Part shown: positions 32,207 to 40,472 of the stretch, piece after piece | Layout of the letters: every line of letters begins with the position of its first letter | Position numbering within the stretch: position 1 is the first letter of the stretch | Notes under the pieces: generated by a model | Told to the model about the DNA's origin: nothing | The model's database searches: none | Seen by the model: the letters and a program-made list of their open reading frames with translations, nothing else | Program-made: the position numbers and the translations under genes | DNA from: an uncultured Bacteroidales bacterium | GTDB taxonomy: Bacteria > Bacteroidota > Bacteroidia > Bacteroidales > Bacteroidaceae | DNA: 52,198 nucleotides | Assembly (NCBI GenBank): GCA_902763865.1 | Contig: CACWTR010000013.1 | Span: forward strand, 1 to 52,198 | Reading direction: 5' to 3'

Positions 32207-33343
32207 ATGACTCGTACTATCGTCATCACCGGCGGGGCCGGATTCATCGGGAGCCACGTCGTGCGACTCTTCGTCAACAAGTACCCTGAGTACAAAATCA
32301 TCAACCTCGACAAGCTGACCTACGCCGGCAACCTGGCCAACCTCAAGGACATTGAGGACCGCCCGAACTATAAGTTCGTCAAGATGGACATCTGCGACTT
32401 CGATGCCTTCTACCGCCTCATGCAGGAGGAGAAGGTTGACGGCATCATCCACCTGGCCGCAGAGAGCCACGTGGATCGCAGCATCAAGGACCCCTTCACC
32501 TTCGCCCGCACCAACGTCATGGGCACACTCTCCCTGCTGCAGGCTGCCAAGCTCTACTGGGAAAGCCTGCCCGAGAAGTACGAGGGCAAGCGCTTCTATC
32601 ACATCTCCACCGACGAGGTCTATGGCGCACTCGAGATGACGAACCCCGAAGGCATCGAGCCGCCCTTCACCACCACAGCCAGCAGCTCGGAGCACCATCT
32701 GGCCTACGGAAAGGACTTCTTCTACGAGACCACGAAGTACAACCCCCACAGCCCTTATTCGGCTTCGAAGGCATCGAGCGACCACTTCGTCCGCGCCTTC
32801 CATGACACCTACGGCATGCCCACCATCGTCACCAACTGCTCCAACAACTACGGCCCCTACCAGTTCCCCGAGAAACTCATCCCGCTTTTCATCAACAACA
32901 TTCGCCACCGCAAGCCTCTGCCCGTCTATGGCAAGGGCGAGAACGTACGCGACTGGCTCTACGTGGAGGACCACGCCCGTGCCATCGACACCATCTTCCA
33001 CCGCGGCACCATCGCCGAGACCTACAACATCGGAGGCTTCAACGAATGGAAGAACATCGACATCATCCGCACGGTCATCCGCACGGTTGACCGCCTGCTG
33101 GTGCGCCCCGAAGGAGCCGACCTCGACCTCATTACCTACGTCACAGACCGCCTCGGCCACGACGCACGCTATGCTATCGACTCCACAAAGCTGCAGAAGG
33201 AACTCGGATGGGAACCTTCCCTCCAGTTCGAGGAAGGCATCGAAAGGACCGTCAGATGGTATCTCGACAACGAAGCCTGGATGGACAACATCACCAGCGG
33301 CGACTACGAGAAGTACTACGACGACATGTACAAAAACCGCTAA
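32207..33343 (+). CDS. rfbB: dTDP-glucose 4,6-dehydratase
   Basis: First committed dehydration toward dTDP-L-rhamnose, NAD-dependent, 378 residues. ITGGAGFIGSHVV glycine motif, HLAAESHVDRSI, the STDEVYG catalytic segment, and PYSASKAS with Tyr/Lys. It carries the longer insert (residues about 140-185, YWESLPEKYEGKRFYHIS and GIEPPFTTTASSSEHH) seen in Bacteroidota RfbB. Last gene of the operon; the palindrome array at 33405 lies just downstream and could end transcripts. Confidence 0.97.
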   Translation: MTRTIVITGGAGFIGSHVVRLFVNKYPEYKIINLDKLTYAGNLANLKDIEDRPNYKFVKMDICDFDAFYRLMQEEKVDGIIHLAAESHVDRSIKDPFTFARTNVMGTLSLLQAAKLYWESLPEKYEGKRFYHISTDEVYGALEMTNPEGIEPPFTTTASSSEHHLAYGKDFFYETTKYNPHSPYSASKASSDHFVRAFHDTYGMPTIVTNCSNNYGPYQFPEKLIPLFINNIRHRKPLPVYGKGENVRDWLYVEDHARAIDTIFHRGTIAETYNIGGFNEWKNIDIIRTVIRTVDRLLVRPEGADLDLITYVTDRLGHDARYAIDSTKLQKELGWEPSLQFEEGIERTVRWYLDNEAWMDNITSGDYEKYYDDMYKNR

Positions 33344-33389
33344 GGCGAAGCTGAAACCCTTCCGGAAGGGCAACAGAAACCTTTCCCTA

Positions 33390-33490
33390 CACGTTGCAAA
33401 ACTATTTTCACGTCATGAAAATCTATTTTCATGACGTGAAAATTAATTTTCATGGTTTGAAAATTGATTTTCAAACCATGAAAATAGTTA
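33390..33490. repeat. Four-unit palindrome array, TTTTCA...TGAAAA type, 21-bp period (copy B)
   Basis: Units start at 33405, 33426, 33447 and 33468: TTTTCACGTCATGAAAA, TTTTCATGACGTGAAAA, TTTTCATGGTTTGAAAA, TTTTCAAACCATGAAAA. Unit 2 is the exact reverse complement of unit 1, and unit 4 of unit 3, so the array folds as two perfect 17-bp stems with 4-nt loops (TCTA, TTGA). The centres differ between copies A and B but the TTTTCA/TGAAAA frame and spacing do not. It lies between the convergent rfbB and GH35 genes. Confidence 0.97.
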
Positions 33491-33500
33491 TATGATGCTT

Positions 33501-35939
33501 CTAATACACAAAGACCTTGTAGTCCTTGATGCTTCCCGGTGCGCCCTGCTCGGCTCGGGGAAGGTACTCAAGGGCGGTGACGGTCTGTTCGCTCCCCAGG
33601 TCTATGACGAGCAGATGGGGGCCCGACTGACCGCGTTCCGTCTGCCAGTATGTGCTCTCCTGCAGGTCGAATACCTTGTCGCCGAGGTTGTTGCCGGCCT
33701 CGTCTTCGGAGTTGGCATACTTCGTCTTCCAGGGTTCGCGAGAGAGTCGTTTGCCGTCCTGACCTTGCAGGTAAAGCTCGGCTATGGCGGTACGGTCGCC
33801 CTGCTTCTGCGTGGAGAGGCATTCCAGAGCAAGGTAGCGGCCCTTCTTCTGAGCACCGAACCTAACGGTCTGCCAGCCGTTGCCGGCCTTGAAGCTGCCG
33901 GTAGCGACGGGAGTGGCTGAGTTCAGGTCGGGCTTGTCGCCGATGTTGTTGTGCTTGTTGCTCTTCTCGAGCTGCAGTTTGTTCAGCTCGGGCTCGGCCT
34001 GACCCCAGACGACAGCTTCCTTCGGGCCGACGATGTCGAGGACAATCACCTCGTTCTTACCCTTCTTGAGCCAGCAGCCGGGCACATAGAGCGTCTGCTG
34101 CGGACCTATCGACCAGATGCGGCCCATGGCATGACCGTTCACCCAGACTTGTCCTTTGCCCCACTTTTCGAAGTTGAGGAACGTGTCGCCCACCTTCCGG
34201 AGGTCGAAGTAACCGCGATAGTAGCCACGACCGAAGATGAGGTCTTCGCTGTCCCTGGCATAGCGCATGGTGCGGCCGAGACGCATCATGCTGATGGACT
34301 CGCGAGTGTTAGGCTTCTCCTTCTGCCACTCAAATGCCCTGACAGCTACCTCGTAGTCATCAGGGATGCGCATGTTCTCCCACATCGTCGGGGTATAGAC
34401 AATCTCCGCGCCGTCGATGCCGAAATGTGACTTCACGTTGACCGTGATAGTAGGTTTGCCGACCAGTCCTTTGAAATCCTTGATGGCTCGACCAAAGTTG
34501 ATGCGCCCCATTCCTTCGACAAGTATTTGCAGTTCCTGCCCCCGACTGACAGGTGGCAAGGAGAGCGACTTCTCGTTCTTCACGCGGTCAATCTTGCCGA
34601 TGTACTTGCCGTCGATAAAGACTTGTGCAAAGTCGTGAGCGTCAAGCGTAAGCGTGGCAGTCCAATCCGCTTCTTCTGGCTTCGGAATCTCAGGCAGACG
34701 GGTACTGTAGAGTACAGCACCCCATCCCATGTCCATCTCCTCGAAAGTCTGCGGCATTACTTCGTGCCAACGACCTTCATATCCAAAGTCGAAGCCATTA
34801 TAGAGCGGGGCAAACTCCGTCAACTCGAACTTTGGAACGGTGATGATAGGCATCGGAGCCTTGGGGACGGCGGGCATCTTCTTGCCGTCGTTGTATTTCT
34901 CCATCATCTTGCGCAGTTCCCAAAACTTGGGGGTAGGGAGGCCCCATTCGTTGATGGGGGCGTCGTAGTCATAGGAGGTCACGTCTGGCGCAAAGCCCGG
35001 ACTGTTGGCACCGGCCCAGTGGCCGAAGCTGGTTCCGCCGTGGGTCATGTAGAGCGAGAAAGAGATTCCCTTCGAGAGCATTTCGTCCATGCCCTCCACC
35101 ATGTCCTTGGCGGGACGTGTCTCGTGGCGGGCACCCCACTTGTCGAACCAACCGCTCCAGAACTCGGAGCACATCTTCGGGGCCTTGGGGCGCAGCTCGC
35201 CGAGGCGACGGAACTGCTGGTCGATGTTGGCGCCCGTGCCGAAGTTCATCGTCCAGGTCAGGTCCTCCAGGCCGTTCTTCTCGAAATTGCTCGACCAGTC
35301 GCACTGGAACAGCTCAAGCTCCTTGCCGTAGATGGAGCGCAGGCAGTCGCGAATCTCGCTGACGTAGGGTTTGTCCTCGCCATAGGAGCCGTACTCGTTC
35401 TCCACCTGCACCATGATGATGGGGCCGCCGTTCTGTATGGTCAGAGGCTTCAGCTGCTCGCCCACCTTCTCCTCGAAGATTTTCACGCGCTCCATGAAGT
35501 AGGGGTCGCGCTCGCGCAGACGGATGTCCTTCTTCTTGAGCAACCACCAGGGTAGGCCGCCCATCTCCCATTCGGCGCAGACGTACGGACCGGGACGCAC
35601 GATGACGTACATGCCGTTCTTCTGAGCCAGGCGGCAGAACTCGGCCACGTCGTTGTTCTCCGTGAAGTCGAACACGCCCTCTTGTTGCTCGTGTATGTTC
35701 CAGAAGATGTAGATGCAGACGGCATTCATGCCCAGCGCCTTGCACATCTGGATGCGATGCTCCCAGTAGGGGCGCGGGATGCGGGGATAGTGCACCTCGG
35801 CTGCCTTCACGGTGAAGGGCTGGCCGTTCAGCAGGAAGGTATTCTCTCCGACGGTAAAGGTGCCGGCACTCTGCGCGGCAAAGGCCGTCAGGTTCAACAT
35901 GGCGGCTAAGGTCAGTATAATCAGGTTTCTTCTTCTCAT
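33501..35939 (-). CDS. Beta-galactosidase, glycosyl hydrolase family 35
   Basis: Secreted exo-beta-galactosidase, 812 residues, with a signal peptide (MRRRNLIILTLAAMLNLTAF...). Catalytic (beta/alpha)8 domain at about 28-350; acid/base Glu182 in VENEYGSYG and nucleophile Glu259 in SEFWSGWFDKWG. Two beta-sandwich domains follow (jelly-roll region with VNGHAMGRIW near 660), and a C-terminal discoidin/F5_8-type module (about 690-812, GSFKAGNGWQTVRFG... LLVIDLGSEQTVTALEYLPR) likely binds glycans. It begins 39 bp after the merR-type gene, in the same direction. Confidence 0.95.
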   Translation of the reverse strand: MRRRNLIILTLAAMLNLTAFAAQSAGTFTVGENTFLLNGQPFTVKAAEVHYPRIPRPYWEHRIQMCKALGMNAVCIYIFWNIHEQQEGVFDFTENNDVAEFCRLAQKNGMYVIVRPGPYVCAEWEMGGLPWWLLKKKDIRLRERDPYFMERVKIFEEKVGEQLKPLTIQNGGPIIMVQVENEYGSYGEDKPYVSEIRDCLRSIYGKELELFQCDWSSNFEKNGLEDLTWTMNFGTGANIDQQFRRLGELRPKAPKMCSEFWSGWFDKWGARHETRPAKDMVEGMDEMLSKGISFSLYMTHGGTSFGHWAGANSPGFAPDVTSYDYDAPINEWGLPTPKFWELRKMMEKYNDGKKMPAVPKAPMPIITVPKFELTEFAPLYNGFDFGYEGRWHEVMPQTFEEMDMGWGAVLYSTRLPEIPKPEEADWTATLTLDAHDFAQVFIDGKYIGKIDRVKNEKSLSLPPVSRGQELQILVEGMGRINFGRAIKDFKGLVGKPTITVNVKSHFGIDGAEIVYTPTMWENMRIPDDYEVAVRAFEWQKEKPNTRESISMMRLGRTMRYARDSEDLIFGRGYYRGYFDLRKVGDTFLNFEKWGKGQVWVNGHAMGRIWSIGPQQTLYVPGCWLKKGKNEVIVLDIVGPKEAVVWGQAEPELNKLQLEKSNKHNNIGDKPDLNSATPVATGSFKAGNGWQTVRFGAQKKGRYLALECLSTQKQGDRTAIAELYLQGQDGKRLSREPWKTKYANSEDEAGNNLGDKVFDLQESTYWQTERGQSGPHLLVIDLGSEQTVTALEYLPRAEQGAPGSIKDYKVFVY

Positions 35940-35978
35940 CGTGTAGTGTATAATAGTTGTTAGTGAATTGTATCGTTC

Positions 35979-36323
35979 CTAAAGTTCTCCCAACTCGCGG
36001 TTGATTTCCCGCAGCTCGCCCAGCACCGACTGGAGGCGGTTGATGATCTCCGATGTGTCGCTGGCTGCCTTGCGGTTCTTGTTCAGGACCTGCTTCGCGG
36101 CTGCTATCTTCATGCCGCGCACCTTGAGCAGGTTATAGACGAGGCGCACCTCCTCGATGTCCTCCTTCGTGTATTGACGCACGCCCCTGTTGCTCTTGCG
36201 GGGCTTGATGTTAGGGAACTCCTTCTCCCAATAACGCAACAGTGACTCTGCAACTCCAAATTGCTCCGCCACTTCTGCAATGCCGTAGTATTTCTTCAGC
36301 TCTTTGTTCGGGTTGTATGCCAT
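35979..36323 (-). CDS. MerR-family transcriptional regulator
   Basis: 114-residue regulator. The N-terminal winged helix is complete (YYGIAEVAEQFGVAESLLRY then WEKEFPNIKPRKSNRGVRQY), followed by a helix and a short coiled coil (IINRLQSVLGELREINREL). No effector domain or Cys cluster is present, so it is the short Bacteroidota form often found near alaS or M23 peptidase genes. Its promoter box TACATTTG is at 36376-36383, and the GH35 gene follows in the same direction; co-transcription is possible. Confidence 0.93.
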   Translation of the reverse strand: MAYNPNKELKKYYGIAEVAEQFGVAESLLRYWEKEFPNIKPRKSNRGVRQYTKEDIEEVRLVYNLLKVRGMKIAAAKQVLNKNRKAASDTSEIINRLQSVLGELREINRELGEL

Positions 36324-36375
36324 CTTTTATCAGTTCATAATTCACGATTCTGCATGCATAAAGCTTAATTCTCTG

Positions 36376-36383
36376 CAAATGTA
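36376..36383 (-). promoter_or_regulatory. -7 box of the MerR gene
   Basis: TACATTTG on the minus strand, 52 bases before the ATG; divergent from the alaS box. Confidence 0.5.
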
Positions 36384-36427
36384 CAAAGAAAATAGCAATT
36401 AAGAAAGAAGAATTGAGAATTATTTCG

Positions 36428-36435
36428 TACATTTG
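36428..36435 (+). promoter_or_regulatory. -7 box of alaS
   Basis: TACATTTG; the leader to the alaS ATG is about 110 nt and contains the 22-bp tandem repeat. Confidence 0.5.
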
Positions 36436-36501
36436 CACGCATTTTACCACACATATATATAATAAATATGTATAGTAAAGACACCCTACCCTATGGAAAA
36501 C

Positions 36502-36550
36502 AAATGGTAAATGATTAAATAGTAAATGGTAAATGTTTAAATAGTAAATG
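36502..36550 (+). repeat. 22-bp tandem repeat in the alaS leader
   Basis: AAATGGTAAATG(A/T)TTAAATAGT is repeated at 36502-36523 and 36524-36545 with one difference, and a partial third unit (AAATGAT) runs to the alaS start. It contains several short start-stop combinations in the leader. Confidence 0.9.
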
Positions 36551-36552
36551 AT

Positions 36553-39261
36553 ATGATGACAGCAAAAGAAATACGCGAATCGTTCAAGAGATTCTTTGAG
36601 ACGAAAGGACACGCCATCGTTCCCTCAGCTCCGATGGTTGTGAAGGACGACCCGACACTGATGTTCACAAATGCAGGTATGAACCAATGGAAGGACATCA
36701 TCCTGGGCCAGCGCGACCCCGAGCCGCGCCGCCGTGCCGACAGCCAGAAGTGCCTCCGCGTCAGCGGCAAGCACAACGACCTGGAGGAAGTGGGCCACGA
36801 CACCTACCACCACACCATGTTCGAGATGCTGGGCAACTGGTCCTTCGGCGACTACTTCAAGGAAGGCGCCATTGACATGGCCTGGGAATACCTCGTCGAT
36901 GTCCTGAAGCTCGACCCCAAGGACCTCTACGTCACCGTCTTCGAAGGCAGCCCCGAAGAGAACCTCGTCCGCGACGACGAGGCCGCTGGCTACTGGCTGA
37001 AGCACGTCCCCGCCGACCACATCATCAACGGCAACAAGCACGACAACTTCTGGGAGATGGGCGACACAGGTCCATGCGGCCCATGCTCGGAGATACACCT
37101 CGACAGCCGCACACCCGAAGAGAAAGCTCAGGTGCCCGGACGCGAACTGGTGAACAAGGACAACCCGCAGGTCATCGAGATATGGAACATCGTCTTCATG
37201 CAGTACGAGCGCAAGGCCGACGGCCACCTCGAACCGCTCGGCATGAACGTCATCGACACGGGCATGGGCTTCGAGCGACTCGTCCGCGCCATCCAAGGCA
37301 AGCACTCCAACTACGACACCGACGTCTTCCAGCCCATCATCAAGGCCATCGGCGACCTGAGCGGCTACCGCTACGGCGAAAAGGAGGAAACGGACGTTGC
37401 CATGCGCGTCATCGCCGACCACCTGCGTGCCATCGCCTTCTCCATCGCCGACGGACAGCTGCCCGGAAATGCCAAGGCCGGCTACGTCATCCGCCGCATC
37501 CTGCGCCGTGCCGTCCGCTATGCCTATACGTTCCTCGGGCAGAAGCAAGCCTTCATCTACCGTCTGCTGCCCGTACTCATCCAGGAGATGGGCGACGCCT
37601 ATCCCGAACTCCAGGGACAGCGCGAACTCATCACAAAGGTCATGAAGGAGGAGGAGGAAAGCTTCCTCCGCACGCTCGAGACAGGCATCAAGCTCCTTGA
37701 CGGCGTCATGAAGGAGACGAAGGCTGCTGGGCAGACAGAGATTGCCGGCGAGAAGGCATTTACCCTGTTCGACACCTACGGCTTCCCACTCGACCTCACC
37801 GAACTCATCTGCCGCGAGAACGGACTCACCGTTGACGAGGCCGGCTTCAACGTCGAGATGCAGAAGCAAAAGGAACGCGCCCGCGGAGCCGCCAAGGTGG
37901 AAGCCGGCGACTGGATTGTCATTGAAAGTAAGGAGCAAGGAGCAAGGGGCAAGGGACAGGAGAATACTGCATGCCCCGACAACAGCAATCCTCTTGCCCC
38001 CTGCCCCTCGCCCCTTGCCCCCGAAGAACAGAAGTTCGTCGGCTACGACTTCACGGAATACACCTGCCACATCGTCAAGTATCGCGAGGTGAAGCAGAAG
38101 AAAGGCGTCATCTATGAAGCCATCTTCGACCAGACGCCCTTCTACGGAGAAATGGGCGGCGAAGTAGGCGACACCGGCGTCATCGTGAACGAAGCAGAGA
38201 CCATCCGTGTGCTCGACACCAAGAAGGAGAACGGCGTGACCGTCCACCTGCTGGAGCGCATCCCGCAGAATCCCGCAGCCGAGTTCATGGCCTGCGTCGA
38301 TGTGGAACGCCGTCGCGCCATCGAAGCCAACCACACCTGCACGCACCTCCTCGACCAGGCTCTCAAGGAAGTCCTCGGCGACCATGTAGAGCAGAAAGGC
38401 TCGCTCGTCACACCCGACTACCTGCGCTTCGACTTCTCGCACTTCGAGAAGGTAACGCCCGAACAACTGCGCGAAGTGGAACACATCGTCAACGACCGCA
38501 TCCGCCAGAACCTGCCGCTGCAGGAGTATCGCGACACCCCCATCGAGGAAGCCAAGAAGCTCGGCGCCATCGCCCTCTTCGGCGAGAAGTACGGCGACAA
38601 GGTGCGCGTCATCCAGTTCGGCACGAGCGTTGAGTTCTGCGGCGGCTGTCACGCCAGCAGCACAGGCTGCATCGGCATGGTGCGCATCCTCTCGGAAAGC
38701 AGCGTAGCAGCAGGCGTGCGCCGCATCGAAGCCATCACCGGCAAAGCCGTAGAGGAAGCCATCGACAAGCAGCAGGACATGATTTGCAGCCTCCGCGCCC
38801 TCTTCAACAATGCCCCCGACCTCATCGGCACCATCCAGAAAGCCATCAACGACAACGCCGAGCTGCGCAAGCAGGTGGAGGACACCATGCGCGAGAAGGC
38901 TGCCGACCTGAAGAAGGAGATGATAGCCAAGCAAAAGACGATGAACGGCATCACAGTGCTGAGTGCCATCACACCGCTCAGTGCCGAGTTCGTCAAGGAC
39001 ATCGCCTTCCAGCTCCGCGCCGAGATGGAGAACAGCCTTGTCATCATCGGCTCCCTTGCCGACGGCAAGCCCCTCCTCACCGCAGCCGCCTCGGATAGCA
39101 TCGTGGCCGCAGGCGTCAACGTCGGGAAGAACATCCGCGAGGCAGCCAAGCTCATGCAGGGCGGCGGCGGCGGTCAGCCCCACTTCGCCACTGCTGGCGG
39201 CAAGAACCCCGACGGCCTCCACGCCGCCGTCCAGAAGCTCATCGAGCTGCTCACCGCGTAA
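36553..39261 (+). CDS. alaS: Alanyl-tRNA synthetase
   Basis: Charges tRNA-Ala; 902 residues, about 25-30 longer than usual because of an insert. Catalytic core: [10 protein letters not shown] and [13 protein letters not shown]; editing domain: the zinc-binding HTCTHLL and, further on, [14 protein letters not shown], where many homologues have CGGTH. C-terminal C-Ala domain ends with [14 protein letters not shown]. Residues about 460-490 are an in-frame heptamer element (starting [11 protein letters not shown] and ending [12 protein letters not shown]) lying in the linker before the editing-side segment [11 protein letters not shown] second Met (36556) could be the true start. Confidence 0.97.
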   Translation: MMTAKEIRESFKRFFETKGHAIVPSAPMVVKDDPTLMFTNAGMNQWKDIILGQRDPEPRRRADSQKCLRVSGKHNDLEEVGHDTYHHTMFEMLGNWSFGDYFKEGAIDMAWEYLVDVLKLDPKDLYVTVFEGSPEENLVRDDEAAGYWLKHVPADHIINGNKHDNFWEMGDTGPCGPCSEIHLDSRTPEEKAQVPGRELVNKDNPQVIEIWNIVFMQYERKADGHLEPLGMNVIDTGMGFERLVRAIQGKHSNYDTDVFQPIIKAIGDLSGYRYGEKEETDVAMRVIADHLRAIAFSIADGQLPGNAKAGYVIRRILRRAVRYAYTFLGQKQAFIYRLLPVLIQEMGDAYPELQGQRELITKVMKEEEESFLRTLETGIKLLDGVMKETKAAGQTEIAGEKAFTLFDTYGFPLDLTELICRENGLTVDEAGFNVEMQKQKERARGAAKVEAGDWIVIESKEQGARGKGQENTACPDNSNPLAPCPSPLAPEEQKFVGYDFTEYTCHIVKYREVKQKKGVIYEAIFDQTPFYGEMGGEVGDTGVIVNEAETIRVLDTKKENGVTVHLLERIPQNPAAEFMACVDVERRRAIEANHTCTHLLDQALKEVLGDHVEQKGSLVTPDYLRFDFSHFEKVTPEQLREVEHIVNDRIRQNLPLQEYRDTPIEEAKKLGAIALFGEKYGDKVRVIQFGTSVEFCGGCHASSTGCIGMVRILSESSVAAGVRRIEAITGKAVEEAIDKQQDMICSLRALFNNAPDLIGTIQKAINDNAELRKQVEDTMREKAADLKKEMIAKQKTMNGITVLSAITPLSAEFVKDIAFQLRAEMENSLVIIGSLADGKPLLTAAASDSIVAAGVNVGKNIREAAKLMQGGGGGQPHFATAGGKNPDGLHAAVQKLIELLTA
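37931..38021. repeat. Palindromic heptamer element in alaS
   Basis: Left arm AGGAGCA-AGGAGCA-AGGGGCA-AGGGACA, centre ending AACAGCAATCCTCTTGC, right arm CTTGCCC-CCTGCCC-CTCGCCC-CTTGCCC. The centre and arms match the element in the RecD2-like helicase gene at 29912. Confidence 0.9.
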
Positions 39262-39607
39262 AGCAGCCAGCACAAGAAGGCTTACTCCTATACCATTATA
39301 TATAATATAACAACGGATTCCACAGATTCGACGGATTCGAAACATACTGCTGTTCAGTATCTCAGTTAATCCGCCAGTCTGTGAAATCCGTTGTCGTCTG
39401 TTGCGCTCATTTATGCTTTTGGCATTCTTTCGGATTGGAAAGAATGTTGAGCCTGTTCTGTTAGCCAACTGTTACTTCAGTTACTGCATTTGCTGACTGA
39501 GACTCGAGCTTCACTCGTCGAAAAACACATGGTGAAAACATGGAAATATGCACAGAATTTTATTCCTTACCTTCCAAGGGATTTGCCGTGAAACTTCGTG
39601 ATGAGAC
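39262..39607. other. Convergent intergenic region with large hairpin
   Basis: No gene seen between alaS and the convergent DUF4249 gene. Besides the inverted repeat at 39311-39393 there is a small hairpin ATTCTTTC...GAAAGAAT (39424-39445) and AACTG...CAGTT (39467-39482). The rest shows nothing recognisable. Confidence 0.6.
39311..39393. repeat. Near-perfect 26-bp inverted repeat of CAACGGATT type
   Basis: The left arm (39311-39337, CAACGGATTCCACAGATTCG...) and right arm (39368-39393, ending GTGAAATCCGTTG) are complementary apart from a few positions. A smaller hairpin ATACTG...CAGTAT sits in the loop. The AATCCGT phrase recurs at 15525. Confidence 0.85.
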
Positions 39608-40465
39608 TCACTTTGCATCGCGCACGTCGGCGTACCGGAAGACGATGGTGTCGGCATGGGTGACGCTGGCTGCCATGAAGTAACCCAGGCAGGGGTCGCC
39701 CTTGATGTTGCCAATGGGGTTGGCTCCGTTTCTCTGTCCCGTGCTCAGCGAGCGGAGGTAGTCGAAGGTCGGCTGGTCAATGACCATTAGGCGCATGGTG
39801 ATGGTGTCGCCCTCGTATAGGATTTTGTCCCAGTTGTCCTTGTCGTCCTCCGTTGCAACCTTCTCGCTCATGCACATCACGTCGCGGAAGACACGTCCCG
39901 GGGGGCATCCGCGGTCATCGAAGACATTCCATCGATAGGCATCGTGGGTGGTCTTCTCGGCAAAGTGCGGATGATGGTACGTGCGGTCCAGGCGGTACCA
40001 GTAGTGGTTGCGCACATCGGGCTGCGGGTCGGTGGCCCACAGCTCATAGACCAGCGTGCGTTCCTGGTTGATGGGCTGCCAGAGGAACTCAGCCGAGAGC
40101 AGCGGTGCCGGCGGGTACATGAAGGAGGTGGCTTCGTAGTGGTGCCCCTCCAGGTCCACCGTCAGGCGGTAGGTGGTCCCGGGCTGACCCTTCAGGGGCG
40201 AGCGGTAGAAGCCCGTGGCCTCGTCGTAGGTCAGATGCTCCTGCAGTCCGTCGGCACTGACGATGACCTGTGCTCCGGGCAGTCCCTTGGGCTTCGCCGC
40301 GTCATAGACGGAGCGCGAGCGCGTGAGGAGGACTTCTGTGCCCTCGTCTGTCACGCGGCCTTCTATCGTCAGGATAGGCTCCACCTCGCGAAAGTCGAAG
40401 TCTATCTCCCTCTTACAGGCAGCCAGTGCCGCTATACATATTATTATATACAGATACTTTCTCAT
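39608..40465 (-). CDS. DUF4249 lipoprotein, TonB-receptor partner
   Basis: 285-residue lipoprotein (lipobox in MRKYLYIIICIAALAAC). The mature N-terminus has a carboxypeptidase-D-like segment (ILTIEGRVTDEGTEVLLTRS, then GAQVIVSADG), then the longer DUF4249 domain. Eight bases separate it from the TonB-dependent receptor, its usual partner, so the two likely form an outer-membrane uptake or surface complex. Ligand unknown. Confidence 0.88.
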   Translation of the reverse strand: MRKYLYIIICIAALAACKREIDFDFREVEPILTIEGRVTDEGTEVLLTRSRSVYDAAKPKGLPGAQVIVSADGLQEHLTYDEATGFYRSPLKGQPGTTYRLTVDLEGHHYEATSFMYPPAPLLSAEFLWQPINQERTLVYELWATDPQPDVRNHYWYRLDRTYHHPHFAEKTTHDAYRWNVFDDRGCPPGRVFRDVMCMSEKVATEDDKDNWDKILYEGDTITMRLMVIDQPTFDYLRSLSTGQRNGANPIGNIKGDPCLGYFMAASVTHADTIVFRYADVRDAK

Positions 40466-40472
40466 GCTCTCA

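Noticed and set aside
32198-33373. Long minus-strand frame antisense to rfbB.
   Set aside because: Shadow of rfbB codon usage; no motif of its own.
36625-39468. A very long open frame antisense to alaS (947 codons).
   Set aside because: It mirrors the codon bias of alaS, is rich in Val/Ala/Asp/Leu as expected for a shadow frame, and alaS is unmistakable on the other strand.
39424-39482. Two small hairpins after alaS as another array.
   Set aside because: Centres are about 40 bp apart and no middle unit is palindromic.
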